DNA from: Mycetohabitans endofungorum
GTDB taxonomy: Bacteria; Pseudomonadota; Gammaproteobacteria; Burkholderiales; Burkholderiaceae
DNA: 64,000 bases
Assembly (NCBI RefSeq): GCF_002927045.1
Contig: NZ_PRDW01000003.1
Span: 124,001-188,000 of the forward strand
Reading direction: 5' to 3'
Shown here: positions 1 through 10,787 of the stretch, piece by piece
Numbering within the stretch: the first letter of the stretch is position 1
Layout of the letters: each line of letters begins with the position of its first letter
Translations under genes and position numbers: made by a program
The notes under the pieces: generated by a model
The model's input: the letters and a program-made list of their open reading frames with translations, nothing else
Databases searched by the model: none
What the model was told of the DNA's origin: nothing

Positions 1-115
1 TCATGGATAACGCGGTTCAATCATGAACGTGGTGACAGCCGCACAGCCGTCACTGGATAAAATAAGCAATGCAACACCGGCCAACGCGGGGTACGCCCAT
101 GCGCGCGACGCCGTG

Positions 116-640
116 TCACGCTTGCGCTTCGGTGACGAACGCCAGCGCACCGTGGCGGTCACGCCGCAGCACAAGCGTCTCGTTCACCGGCACGTCGAGC
201 ACCGCGCCAACAAAGCGCGCAGCGATCGGCAGTTCACGGCCACCGCGGTCGACCAGCACGGCCAACTCAACGCACGCCGGGCGGCCGTAGTCGTACAGCT
301 CGTTGATCGCGGCACGGATCGTGCGCCCGGTGAATAGCACGTCATCCACCAGCACGATGCGCATGCCGTCCACGCCGAACGGCAACGACGTGGGCTGCGC
401 CTGGCTGTGTAGGCCTTTTTTCGCATAGTCGTCGCGGTGCAGCGCGACATTGACCACGCCAAACGAGGCCGCGCCCAGGTCTTGGGCAAGCCGTTCGGCA
501 ATCCACGCGCCGCCGCTATGGATCCCTGCCAGTGCGGTCGTGCCTGAGCGTATCGCATCGCCCAGCGCAGCCTGCAACGGGTCGCGCATCGCGCGATACA
601 ACTGTTCCGCGTCAATCGACGCGATGGCGGCACTCATCAT
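116..640 (-). CDS. pyrR: PyrR bifunctional pyrimidine regulator / uracil phosphoribosyltransferase
   Basis: Type I phosphoribosyltransferase fold, 174 aa. The PRPP-binding signature [13 protein letters not shown] lies at about residues 95-107, and the overall length matches the PyrR family. PyrR proteins bind UMP/UTP to control pyrimidine genes and can convert uracil plus PRPP to UMP. The start overlaps the ruvX stop by 4 nt (ATGA), implying translational coupling in a minus-strand yqgE-ruvX-pyrR operon. In related genomes pyrB and pyrC follow; the window ends before that can be confirmed. No pyr-type attenuator can be judged from what is visible, so a regulatory role here is inferred from the family. 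Confidence 0.93.
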   Translation of the reverse strand: MMSAAIASIDAEQLYRAMRDPLQAALGDAIRSGTTALAGIHSGGAWIAERLAQDLGAASFGVVNVALHRDDYAKKGLHSQAQPTSLPFGVDGMRIVLVDDVLFTGRTIRAAINELYDYGRPACVELAVLVDRGGRELPIAARFVGAVLDVPVNETLVLRRDRHGALAFVTEAQA

Positions 641-1050
641 CGGCTCTCGGATAGCTGTTCATCAAAATACTGCTGAAGAATGATGCATGCTGCCTGTGCG
701 TCCACGACGGCACCACGCGCTCCTGCCGCTTCGGCCTCGACCGACGAATAGCGCTCGTCGACCCAGGTCACTGGCAGGTTGAAACGCCCATTGAGTTGGT
801 TACCGAAACGCCGCGCCTGCTGCGTCATCTCGTGCGGTGCGCCATCGGGATGCACTGGCAGCCCGACGACCAGCCGCAGCGGCTGCCATTGGTCGATCAA
901 CTCGCCCACCGCGGTGAAACGGTATTCGCGGTTGCGGTTTTCGACGGTTGTGAGTGCCCGAGCGCAGCGGGTCAGCGTGTTGCCAATCGCCACACCGATG
1001 CGCTTTTGTCCGTAGTCGAACGCGAGCAGCGTGGCCGCCGCCGTACTCAT
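637..1050 (-). CDS. ruvX: RuvX/YqgF putative pre-16S rRNA nuclease (RNase H-like fold)
   Basis: 137-aa protein of the YqgF/RuvX family, which acts in 5'-end maturation of 16S rRNA and was earlier proposed as a Holliday-junction resolvase. The N-terminal [16 protein letters not shown] stretch (about residues 9-24) carries the first catalytic Asp of the RNase H-like fold. The VDERYSS motif (about residue 95) and the C-terminal [12 protein letters not shown] segment supply the remaining acidic residues. The gene overlaps yqgE upstream and pyrR downstream by 4 nt each, so the three genes are very likely co-transcribed. Length and motifs look intact. Confidence 0.93.
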   Translation of the reverse strand: MSTAAATLLAFDYGQKRIGVAIGNTLTRCARALTTVENRNREYRFTAVGELIDQWQPLRLVVGLPVHPDGAPHEMTQQARRFGNQLNGRFNLPVTWVDERYSSVEAEAAGARGAVVDAQAACIILQQYFDEQLSESR

Positions 1051-1625
1051 GCGTGGCCTGCCTCGCCGGAGAGCATCGTCGATGAGATGCCCAGCAGCGC
1101 GAGCGCCGCGTCGAAACGTCGCTCGGCCGGCACGTCGAACACGATCTTCGGATCCGCCTCGACGGTCAGCCAGCCATTCTTTGAAATCTCGTCCTCCAGC
1201 TGCCCCGCGCCCCAGCCGGCATGCCCGAGCGTCAGCAGGAAGCGCTTGGGCCCGTTGCCGTTCGCGACCGCTTCGAGCACGTCCTTCGACGTGGTCATCT
1301 CCAGCCCGCTGGGCACCGACATCGACGACGTATAGTTGCCGCTGCCGACCGGCTCATGCAGCACAAAGCCGCGCTCGGTCTGCACCGGCCCACCGAAATA
1401 GACGGGTACGTGCAACAGCGGCTCAATCTCTAGCTTCAGGTCGATGCGGGAAAACAGCGCCTGCAGATCGATATCGGTCGGCCTGTTGATCACCAGCCCG
1501 AACGCGCCGCGCTCGCTGTGATCGCAGAGGTACACCACCGTTCCGGAAAAAGTGGGATCGGCCATGCTTGGCATAGCGATCAGGAACTGGTTGGTCAGGT
1601 TGATGCGATCAGTGGTCTTTGACAT
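1047..1625 (-). CDS. yqgE: YqgE/AlgH family protein (UPF0301)
   Basis: 192-aa UPF0301 protein. The opening [20 protein letters not shown] is the typical start of this family, followed by [21 protein letters not shown] second conserved region, [18 protein letters not shown], falls near residues 130-147. The family was named AlgH from alginate regulation in Pseudomonas, but its biochemical role is not settled. It is first in the yqgE-ruvX-pyrR minus-strand cluster and overlaps ruvX by 4 nt. The yqgE-ruvX pairing is widely conserved, which supports the call more than any functional motif does. Confidence 0.92.
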   Translation of the reverse strand: MSKTTDRINLTNQFLIAMPSMADPTFSGTVVYLCDHSERGAFGLVINRPTDIDLQALFSRIDLKLEIEPLLHVPVYFGGPVQTERGFVLHEPVGSGNYTSSMSVPSGLEMTTSKDVLEAVANGNGPKRFLLTLGHAGWGAGQLEDEISKNGWLTVEADPKIVFDVPAERRFDAALALLGISSTMLSGEAGHA

Positions 1626-1691
1626 GTTTCGGATTTTAGCAAAGACCCGGGGGTCTCTAGCGACTTCGACGATGGCACTTTGCCGACTCCA

Positions 1692-2237
1692 CTATAGCCC
1701 GGCCACGCGCCGGCTGCCTTCGATTGCAATGGCCAGGTCGAACAGCACGGCAGCTGGATCGGGCAGCGGAATGCCGACGGCGATCTGGTACAACCGCCGC
1801 TTGAGCGTCTCGCCTGTTCCCCGCGCAGCCCAGCGCGTACGTTGCCACGCCGCGCGCGTGCTGCGCAAGCAGCAAGTCCAATCGTGCAATCACACGCTTG
1901 GCATGGACCGGCGCAACGCCGCCGCCATCCTGCCATAGTCGAAGCGCGGGCAGCGCACCGGCGGCCAGCCGACACACGTCGTAAGGGTCTGGACCTTTCA
2001 AATCCATGACGCAATCCTGCAGTTCGTCCAGGTAGCCGCCGAGCTGCTGGAGCAGCGCCGGCGCGTCGTCGGCATGGGCTCGCAGCACCGGCAACAGCGA
2101 ATAGCGCATGGCTCATACCGCACGCGCAGGAGCAACCACGCCTCCAGGCGACTGATCGGATGCAGAACAGCCGCTGACACCGGTCGTGCAGCCAGGGCGA
2201 GGTCATCGAACGACAGCGGGGGCTCCATGCCCTCCAA
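1692..2237 (-). pseudogene. Frameshifted conserved hypothetical gene between rubA and yqgE
   Basis: Three consecutive stretches read like one protein but lie in different frames. The N-terminus (from 2237 or 2228, MEPPLSFDDLALAARPVSAA) runs to about 2115. The middle (from about 2109, MRYSLLPVLRAHADDAPALL) runs to about 1825 in a second frame. The C-terminus (GETLKRRLYQIAVGIPLPDP) returns to the first frame and stops at 1692. Two compensating shifts, near 2110 and 1820, would restore a protein of about 180 aa. I do not recognise the family. Sequencing error at the GC-rich junctions is the alternative to true decay. Confidence 0.6.
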
Positions 2238-2291
2238 TCGATGCGCATTCGCATCGCTCGCTACCGATGCAACGAGTCGGCGCTCGGTAGT

Positions 2292-2462
2292 TCAGATTTG
2301 GACCATCTCGAAATCTTCCTTCCGTGCACCGCACTCGGGGCACGTCCAGTTGATCGGGACATCCTCCCAACGTGTGCCGGGCGGAATCCCCTCTTCCGGA
2401 AGACCCGCTTCTTCGTCGTAGATCCAACCGCAAATCAGGCACATCCAACTCTTGTATTCCAT
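2292..2462 (-). CDS. rubA: Rubredoxin
   Basis: 56-aa rubredoxin, a small Fe(SCys)4 electron carrier. Both knuckles are present: CLICGWIYDEEAG near residues 9-21 and the second, WTCPECGARKEDF, near residues 39-51, giving four Cys ligands. The start at 2462 is chosen because MEYKSWMCLICGW is the usual N-terminus and 56 aa the usual length; a longer in-frame upstream stretch has no family support. It is transcribed divergently from thiD, an arrangement common in Burkholderia relatives. The redox partner cannot be told from the neighbourhood. Confidence 0.95.
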   Translation of the reverse strand: MEYKSWMCLICGWIYDEEAGLPEEGIPPGTRWEDVPINWTCPECGARKEDFEMVQI

Positions 2463-2634
2463 CTTGTTGCCGCGTCGAACGAGTGATCCGTTACAATGAA
2501 AGGCACGATGGTACCTTGTCGTCGCGTCGTTGCCTAGCAACGGCTATGCAGCGCGGCCGGTCCATTCGAAGACACGGGTTCGTGTCGCCCATGCCGCGGC
2601 CATCGCCATCCCCCTGTAACGCTTCACGCCTTCC

Positions 2635-3498
2635 ATGTCCAGCGACGCCCCTCCGATCGTTCTCACCTTTGGCCTGTCGGACCCGACCGGCGCATCAGGC
2701 CTGCAAGCCGACCTACTCACGCTGGCCAGCATAGGCTGTCATGGGGTGTCGGTGTTGACCGGCTATGCAGTGCGCGATTCGGCGGCCGCCGGCGACGTGA
2801 CCGGCCTGGACCCCGAGGCGGTCGCGTCGCAAGCCCGGATGCTGCTCGAGGACATGCCGGTTGCCGCCTTCAAGGTCGGCGCGACGACGCGGGCCGAAAT
2901 TGTCAGCGCGATTGCGGAAGTTGTCGCAGATTATGACGATCTGCCGCTGATCCTGGTTCCGGACTTCACGCTCGACGAGCAGCACATGCTGGCCGGCGAC
3001 GAGTTGCGCGAGTCGATCGCGGAACTACTCGCGCCCCAGACGACGTTGCTGATCGCAGACCCGGCGACCCTCGTGCAGTTGGCGCAGCCGGATTCCGAAG
3101 CCGATCCGATCATGCTCGACGGTGCCATTGCCCACCTGCTCGGGCAGGGCTGCGAATACGTGTTGTGCACCGACGCACGGCCTTCGCAACTGCTCAACAC
3201 GTTGTTCAGCGAAGAAGGTCAGATCCGTCAGGATGCATGGGACCGCGGCGGCGAGCGGCTGATCGGGCTTGCCGATACGCTGGGCGCTGCGATCACGGCA
3301 CTGCTCGCCAATGGCCAGGACCCGGGCGAGGCGGTGCGCGAGGCGCAGGAGTACGTGCACCAGGCGATCCGGCACGCCTATCGACCGGGCATGGGCGGAT
3401 ACCTGCTGGACCGCTTCTTCTGGGCCCGCACCACGGATGAAGGTCAAAGTCCGCCAGCTGCGGAGCCGAACACGCCAGCCGGCGTGTTGCGCCATTGA
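2635..3498 (+). CDS. thiD: Hydroxymethylpyrimidine / phosphomethylpyrimidine kinase
   Basis: 287-aa ribokinase-fold kinase of thiamine biosynthesis, phosphorylating HMP to HMP-P and then HMP-PP. The N-terminal glycine-rich segment, FGLSDPTGASGLQADLLTLA followed by GCHGVSVLTGYAVRDS, matches ThiD substrate-binding motifs. In place of the usual C-terminal DTxGAGD there is a weaker GLADTLGAAITALLANG stretch, so the anion hole is divergent in this subgroup. It is divergent from rubA. A hemL gene often follows in relatives, but none is present before the convergent groEL. A strong hairpin terminator lies about 230 nt downstream. Confidence 0.85.
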   Translation: MSSDAPPIVLTFGLSDPTGASGLQADLLTLASIGCHGVSVLTGYAVRDSAAAGDVTGLDPEAVASQARMLLEDMPVAAFKVGATTRAEIVSAIAEVVADYDDLPLILVPDFTLDEQHMLAGDELRESIAELLAPQTTLLIADPATLVQLAQPDSEADPIMLDGAIAHLLGQGCEYVLCTDARPSQLLNTLFSEEGQIRQDAWDRGGERLIGLADTLGAAITALLANGQDPGEAVREAQEYVHQAIRHAYRPGMGGYLLDRFFWARTTDEGQSPPAAEPNTPAGVLRH

Positions 3499-3675
3499 CC
3501 CGGCCCGCTGCCGTTCACGCGAGACAAGACGCCGTCCTGTTCCGGCCACCGTGACCGGCGGCTAGCGGCAGCAGTCGGCGCACTATAAAAAATGCACCGT
3601 TGCAGCGGCTCATTGCCGATCTTGCGGGCTTGCTCCACCCAATCGCGCCATACCGCGCCAACAGCGCAGCCGCAT

Positions 3676-3712
3676 AAAAAAACAAACCCCATGTTCCGAA
3701 AAACATGGGGTT
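3676..3712 (-). terminator. Rho-independent terminator of groESL
   Basis: An inverted repeat with 11-bp arms (3685-3695 and 3702-3712) around a 6-nt loop is followed, in minus-strand direction, by a run of seven T residues (complement of 3676-3682). It lies about 100 nt past the groEL stop codon. Confidence 0.85.
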
Positions 3713-3725
3713 CGTCAGCAGTCTG

Positions 3726-3748
3726 AACCCGCATCGCTGCGGGTTTTT
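3726..3748 (+). terminator. Rho-independent terminator facing thiD
   Basis: A perfect 8-bp stem (3726-3733 with 3738-3745) and a 4-nt loop end in a T tract at 3744-3748 on the plus strand. With the neighbouring minus-strand hairpin it separates the convergent thiD and groESL transcripts. Confidence 0.75.
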
Positions 3749-3809
3749 CGGGTCGGGGGAGCGGCGCCCCCATGGGGCGCCGCCCGGACTCCATTCGGCA
3801 AGAGCCGAA

Positions 3810-5453
<1,644 letters not shown>

Positions 5454-5492
5454 CTAACTCCTTGAAATCTTTCGAAAGCCGAACCGCGACCG

Positions 5493-5783
5493 TTACTTTT
5501 GGACGACCGCCATGATGTCTTCTTCACGCATGACGAGCAACTCCTGCCCATCGACCTTGACCGTCTGGCCGGCATACTTGCCGAACAACACACGGTCGCC
5601 CACCTTGACGTCGAGCGCGATCTGCGCGCCCTTGTCGTCACGCTTGCCCGGGCCGATGGCCAGGACTTCGCCCTGATCGGGCTTTTCAGCCGCTGCATCG
5701 GGGATCACGATGCCCGACGCCGTCTTGGTTTCTTGGTCCAGACGCTTGACGATGACGCGATCGTGCAAAGGACGAAGGTTCAT
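5493..5783 (-). CDS. groES: Co-chaperonin GroES (Hsp10)
   Basis: 96-aa co-chaperonin that caps GroEL. The N-terminus [15 protein letters not shown] and the mobile-loop region around residues 17-33 ([16 protein letters not shown]) are typical. The ATG at 5783 was chosen over an upstream in-frame GTG because a GGAG ribosome-binding site sits 5 nt before it and 96 aa is the family length. It is first in the groESL operon, downstream of a sigma-70-like promoter and a perfect CIRCE operator. Nothing about it looks damaged. Confidence 0.98.
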   Translation of the reverse strand: MNLRPLHDRVIVKRLDQETKTASGIVIPDAAAEKPDQGEVLAIGPGKRDDKGAQIALDVKVGDRVLFGKYAGQTVKVDGQELLVMREEDIMAVVQK

Positions 5784-5867
5784 ACACACTCCTTTTGTGT
5801 TTCAGGCTGAAGAACGCTTTTTTAACGTTGACGCCCGGCAAGCCAGGCGCCTTGGTGGCACGGATTG

Positions 5868-5894
5868 TTAGCACTCACGTGCGGCGAGTGCTAA
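5868..5894 (-). promoter_or_regulatory. CIRCE operator (HrcA binding site) upstream of groESL
   Basis: TTAGCACTC (5868-5876), a 9-nt spacer and GAGTGCTAA (5886-5894) form a perfect match to the CIRCE consensus. The operator starts immediately after the promoter -10 hexamer, so bound HrcA would block initiation. Confidence 0.95.
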
Positions 5895-5922
5895 TTATAT
5901 GGACGGGTGAAGACTATTTCAA
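5894..5922 (-). promoter_or_regulatory. Sigma-70-type promoter of groESL
   Basis: On the minus strand TTGAAA (complement of 5917-5922) and TATAAT (complement of 5894-5899) are separated by exactly 17 nt. The -10 hexamer adjoins the CIRCE element, and transcription would run into groES. Confidence 0.85.
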
Positions 5923-5956
5923 GAACCCGAATTTTCCCTAGCACGCAGCATCGCGC

Positions 5957-8064
5957 TTACAGATGCCACTTGACCATGGCCGTCAGCGTACGGGGTTCAC
6001 CAGGCATGTTGAACATATCGGCATTGCCATGCGCCGAGATGAAATAGCGGCGATCGAACAGGTTGTCCAGCGTTAACGTCACATCCATTTTCTTGCTGCG
6101 ATAGCCGGCGCCCAAATTGAATACGGTAAACGACGGCAGCGTGACCTGATCGCTCGCGGATGCGTAGCGCGCCGATTGGAACTGGGCGCCAGCGGCCGCG
6201 TAAAAGCCGTAGGGAAGCTCGCGCTTGAGCCACAGGCTCGCGCTATGGCGCGGCATCAAGCCCGGCGTGTTGCTGGCCAGCGTCAGCCCAGCCGCCGTCG
6301 ACTGCGGCGATCCGTCGACCGTGCCGTTCAAATACGCATAACCGGCGTAGACGGACCACTTCGGTGCGATTTCGCCGGAAAAACCAACCTCGAAGCCCCG
6401 TACGTGCTGAGTGCCGACCGGCAGCGCATACCCGGGGTTGGCCAGATCGCCGATTTGCTGGTTCGTCTGCCGCATATCGAACAGCGCAACGGTCGCCGTC
6501 GCCTTGCCACCGAGGTCGAACTTCGAACCGACTTCGTATGCGGTGGTCTTTTGCGGCGCCAGCGCTGCACCATTGGCGAACGCGCCCGAACTGATCAGGG
6601 TATCGGCAAGCGGCGAGAAAGACTGGCTGAACGAGCCATACAGCGTCAGCCACTCGAGCGGCTCGTAGATCAGTCCGACGCGCGGACTCCATGCGCGGTC
6701 GGTACGCGCAAGATTCACGTTGGACGACGCGTAGTCGTGGCGAATCTGATCCAAATAGTCAAAGCGCAGGCCGGCGAGCAGCTTCCACTGCTGTGTTAAT
6801 GTCACCAGGTCCTGCGCGTACACGCCGGCCAGGCCGACGACCGTCGCTGCATTCGTGCGCGCCGGCATCCCGGCCGGCACGCCGGGTAAATCGATCAGCT
6901 GTGGATGGTACAGATCATACTTTGCCACTTTCGATACGCCATAGATCGTGTCGAATTTCTGCTGCTGCGACAGTTCGATCCCATACAGCAGTTCGTGACG
7001 CATGCCGAGCAGCGTCGTTTGCTGCGTCAGCTCAAATACGCCGTCAATGCCATGCTCGGTCCGTTGGCGCGTCGACTGATCGAGCGTGACGCTCGGGTGC
7101 ACAGCCGCCTTGATCGGCTGGAACGTGACATAGTTTTTCCGCTCCAGTGAGAAATCATAGGCACGCAGCGCGCCGTGGAAGGCTAGCGAATTGCTGAAGC
7201 GGTGATCGAGCGACATCGTTGCGCTTTTCGCCAACGCGTCATTGTATGAGCTGTTCGCCGCATCGACAGAGCCGTAGTAGGTGTTGATCGGCACATCGAC
7301 CGGCCGCCCCATATAGGCGGGCAAGCCCTGATCGGACGTGCGGCGATCGTGTAGGTAGTCGAACTCGACGTTCACTATCGTATCCGGACTCAGCTTGAAT
7401 TGCGCCGAAGGCGCGACTGCTTGGCGGTTCAACGCGAATTCTCAGCGGCGCCGGTGATACGCAAGCGTGCCGCATCATTCGCGTTCCAGCCCATGTCGAT
7501 TTCACCGCGACGCTCGCCACGCGTGTCCAGCATCACGCCGATATCCTGCACTGGCTCGGCCTGTGGCCGCTTAAGCACACGATTGACAATGCCCCCTGCC
7601 GAGCCGCGCCCGTACAGTACCGCTGCCGGTCCTTTTAAAACCTCGATCCGCTGCACATTGGACAAGTCGCGATAGTACATCGCGTCGTCGCGTAGGCCGT
7701 CGACATACTGGTCCGTGATGCTGTTAAAGCCACGGATCGTGATTTGGTCGCGCTGGCCATCGCCGACTGAAAAGCCGACTCCCGGCACGTTGCGCAACGT
7801 GTCCTGCATCGATGCCGCATTCTGGTCATCGATCACCGCGCGTGGCACGATGTTGATGGTCTGCGGCACATCCATCAGCGACATGTCCGTCTTAGTGCCG
7901 GCACGCGAACGGCTTGCATCATATGATCCATGCGCGGCCGACGCGCTGACCGCAATCGTGGGCAGCACGGGCTGTGCAACCCAATCCTGTGCAAAACCCG
8001 ACTTTACGCTGACGAATAAAGGGGCGATCAGCAGTGCGCGATAAGTTTTTTTGTTACGCGTCAT
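5957..8064 (-). pseudogene. TonB-dependent siderophore receptor, split by a frameshift
   Basis: The 5' part (8064 to 7429) encodes a signal peptide and the plug domain. It includes a TonB-box-like region, LMDVPQTINIVPRAVIDDQ, and the plug motif VEVLKGPAAVLYGRGSAGG in the form RIEVLKGPAAVLYGRGSAGG. It stops at a TGA at 7429. The beta-barrel continues in another frame from about 7432 (LNRQAVAPSAQFKLSPDTIV) to a normal C-terminal end, ANMFNMPGEPRTLTAMVKWHL shortened here to its core PGEPRTLTAMVKW. Comparison with Fiu/FhuE-type receptors suggests a few codons lost out of frame near 7430. Together the parts would give about 700 aa. A Fur box lies upstream. Without frame restoration the receptor cannot be made. 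Confidence 0.85.
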
Positions 8065-8163
8065 TGATAAATATGCCTACGAGTTGCGGCGAAAAGGCGC
8101 GCTAGAACCCTCGTCCGGGCAGCGCGGACACTTAGAACAGGCTACAAATCTCTAAATAATAGT

Positions 8164-8182
8164 GATAATCATTTGCATTATC
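8164..8182. promoter_or_regulatory. Fur box upstream of the broken siderophore receptor
   Basis: The 19-bp element GATAATCATTTGCATTATC matches 15 of 19 positions of the classical Fur consensus, with both GATAAT/ATTATC ends perfect. It lies about 100 nt upstream of the receptor start in an AT-rich stretch. Confidence 0.8.
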
Positions 8183-8537
8183 AACCACAATATCATGGTC
8201 GGCACGGCGCGTCGTTGCCCGCTCACGACAAGCAGCATCGCAACCCACCCATCCCCCACAGCAATCCACAGCGTCGCAACGATGTACATCGCACCGTCCA
8301 TGCTGCTCGTCGCGGTACGGCCCTGGCCGATTAATTACTCCAGGCTGATCATGCCGCTGGACAAGTCGATGCTGCTAACCAGTGCAATACCACCGGCTGC
8401 CGCCGTACCCGAGAAGTGTCAGCGGACGGCTCCATCCAGAACACCGGCTGCGCGATACGTGCGCGGACCGCGCGACGCGCCGCCGAGCGCATGCAAGGCC
8501 AGCGATAGAACTTCGTCAATGCCTTCGACGCACGTGC
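8183..8537. other. Gap of 355 nt with possible minus-strand coding relic
   Basis: No intact gene was found. On the minus strand one frame reads plausibly as protein (LSLALHALGGASRGPRTYRA, then SGTAAAGGIALVSSIDLSSG) but is interrupted by an in-frame TGA at 8419 and stops near 8345. I do not recognise it. It may be a decayed gene or chance. Confidence 0.3.
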
Positions 8538-9361
8538 ATGATGATCGTTGCGAGTGTGCTCGCTGCGTGCTCGTCGCCCAAGCCGCTGTATCAGCAAGAA
8601 CAATTTGATGCGACGAGCAGTCCATACACGCGCACGTTTCATCAGAAGGCCGCCGCAACATGCGAGGCGGCGCGGCGCGCGCTGCTCAGCCAGGGGTACA
8701 TGGGAAAAGCAACACATCGGCCAGCGTCGGGCTAAGCGTGTTCGGCTCATTGTCTCTACCGATCGGCTCCAGCGATGATGCAATGGTCAAGGTCGCTAGC
8801 GAGACGATCCCGGCCGGGGTCTTCTACGAGCGCTTCTTCAACCTGGTTGATCACTTCCTGAAGATCGATCCGCGATTGCGCGGCCGGATTGCCGCTAAGG
8901 CCGCCGAGAAGGAACCGGTTGCGCCACTGCCCGAACCAGCCGCCACCCCAGCCGACGCACCGCTCAAGATGAACACACCCGTGGCGCCGACTCCGTCGGC
9001 CATGCCACTGCGGGCCCGCTCGGCCGGCGCAGACGTCGAAGCGGCTGCCGCCGCGTCGGCTGAAGCAACCCAAAAACCTGCGCCAGCATCGGATTCCATC
9101 GCAGCGTCAGGCGCCGTTGCCGTCCCGGCTGCCAATGTGGGTGCCAGTCCCGCTCGAGCGCCAACCTCTACCTCCATGCGGGCGCCAGTATCGATCCCGG
9201 CTTCGGTGTCCCCCGCAACGTCTAATGCGGCACCTGCGTCGGCATCGGCTCCGGCGTCTGCCTCGACACCTGCATCGACCCCGGCAGCCGCATCAAGCAT
9301 CAGCATCCGCTCCGGCGCCGGGCTCAACTCCGGCAACGGTTGCCCCGCCATCTTTTTATAA
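8538..9361 (+). pseudogene. DUF2242-type lipoprotein with internal deletion
   Basis: The 5' part (from 8538/8541) reads MMIVASVLAACSS, a lipobox with Cys near residue 10, then PKPLYQQEQFDATSSPYTRT and CEAARRALLSQGY. This frame closes at 8735. From about 8700 a second frame carries the family's C-terminal block: KSNTSASVGLSVFGSLSLPI, SSDDAMVKVASETIPAGVFY and ERFFNLVDHFL, followed by a long Ala/Pro/Ser-rich tail to 9361. The conserved middle segment of roughly 50 codons between the two blocks is missing. Together these features indicate an out-of-frame internal deletion near 8700. The signal peptide also looks short. The product would have been an envelope lipoprotein of unknown function. Confidence 0.7.
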
Positions 9362-9480
9362 GGCATCGTGGTATCAGCGCCGCTCGAGACGTACCGGCGA
9401 TCCAACGCGATGCATTCCCGCTGCCGTGACATGAGCGCCGCCCGCGCCTAGTTTGCGCGGCGCCAGGTTTGCGCGACGCG

Positions 9481-10395
9481 TCAAAATATCGACCGTCCGC
9501 TGAGCGTCGTTAGCCACTCGAGCGCCTGCATGCCAGCCAGTGAATTGCCGTTCGCGTCCAGCGCAGGAGACCACACGCAGATGCCGAACTCCCCTGGCAA
9601 TACCGCAACAATGCCGCCACCGACGCCGCTTTTGGCGGGCAATCCAACACGGTAGACGAAGTCCCCGGCAGCATCGTACGTACCGCAGGTGAGCATCAAT
9701 GCGCTCAAGCGTTTCGCCGGGCTCGCGCCGAGCACGCGCTCGCCACTGTGCGGCACCACGCCACCGTTGGCCAGGAATAAGATCGCCCTGGCCAGGTCGA
9801 CACAGTTCATTTCGATCGCGCACTGCCGGCAATACGCGTCGATCACGGTGTCCACTGACATCTGCAGGTTACCGAAGCTCTTCATGAAATGCGCCATCGC
9901 GCGATTTCGGTCCGAATGCGCGAGTTCCGATTCCGCGACGTTGGCGCTGTAGTCAATATCCGAGCGCCCGGCCAGACGACGCATGAATTGCACGAGCGCT
10001 GTTTCCGCCTGGACGAAACGCCGGCACAGCACGTCGGTGACAACCAGGGCGCCTGCATTGATGAAGGGGTTACGCGGCACTCCGTTTTCATGTTCGAGCT
10101 GCACCAGTGAATTGAACGCATTGCCCGATGGCTCCCGGCCGACGCGTTGCCACAACGCGTCGCCTTGCAACTGAAAGGCCAGGGTGCACGCGAACAGTTT
10201 CGAGATGCTCTGGATCGAGAACGGAACCCAAGCGTCGCCGGCGCAGAAGACCTCGCCTCGCAACGTGACGATTGCCATGCCGAAATGCGACGGGTCGACC
10301 TTCGCAAGCTCGGGAATATAGTCCGCGACGCGGCCTTTGCCGAGCCACGGCGTAACATCGTGCTGGATTTTATGGAGGATCGCCTGATAGTCCAT
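9481..10395 (-). CDS. glsA: Glutaminase A
   Basis: 304-aa glutaminase of the serine-dependent beta-lactamase-like fold, hydrolysing glutamine to glutamate and ammonia. The catalytic region FSIQSISKLFA (Ser-x-x-Lys, about residues 59-69) is present. So are GREPSGNAFNSL, NPFINAGALVV and the C-terminal SGVGGGIVAVLPGEFGICVW block. The start at 10395 (MDYQAILHKIQHDV) gives the standard family length; about 100 upstream in-frame codons have no family similarity. It stands alone, converging with the broken DUF2242 gene and divergent from the L,D-transpeptidase. It looks intact. Confidence 0.95.
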   Translation of the reverse strand: MDYQAILHKIQHDVTPWLGKGRVADYIPELAKVDPSHFGMAIVTLRGEVFCAGDAWVPFSIQSISKLFACTLAFQLQGDALWQRVGREPSGNAFNSLVQLEHENGVPRNPFINAGALVVTDVLCRRFVQAETALVQFMRRLAGRSDIDYSANVAESELAHSDRNRAMAHFMKSFGNLQMSVDTVIDAYCRQCAIEMNCVDLARAILFLANGGVVPHSGERVLGASPAKRLSALMLTCGTYDAAGDFVYRVGLPAKSGVGGGIVAVLPGEFGICVWSPALDANGNSLAGMQALEWLTTLSGRSIF

Positions 10396-10787
10396 TGCGG
10401 CAGGCCGTCGGAGATCGCGGGACCGCGATTCTATCGGGGCCACGGTCTGCTGTCGACCCATTGTCGAGTACGCCGCACACACGTAGGCGTCGTCGACGAT
10501 ACCCGTACGGATTTGCCGGGGTGGTCCATTCCCCCTATATCGGCAATCGGGTTGACGTCGGCCGCGTGTGCGCCGTCGCTGCGTTCCGACACCTTGGGAC
10601 TGCCACCGCGCACCCAGCGGCACGCCGACAGGTGGCGTGAACTCCGGCGGTGCGGCACGGTCTATTGGCGATGCAAAAATCACACCATCCATCATCTATT
10701 TTCCATCGACCAGCGCACAACGCACAGCACCCAGCTTGCGGCCGCTCTCAGTTTGACTGCGCTTCGGCCGGATTGCTGCGCGGCCGT
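10396..10787. other. Divergent intergenic region between glsA and the L,D-transpeptidase gene
   Basis: 392 nt with no gene. I see no convincing promoter pair, hairpin or operator. Open frames here are extensions of the two flanking genes or chance. Confidence 0.4.

Noticed and set aside
1..115. Possible pyrB start at the left edge (ATG on the minus strand at 2-4)
   Set aside because: Only four bases of a putative gene are visible, so it cannot be supported beyond synteny with relatives.
8346..8661. Minus-strand coding-like frame with one in-frame TGA
   Set aside because: No family recognised and it overlaps the shadow of the DUF2242 relic. Mentioned only as a possible relic in the gap entry.
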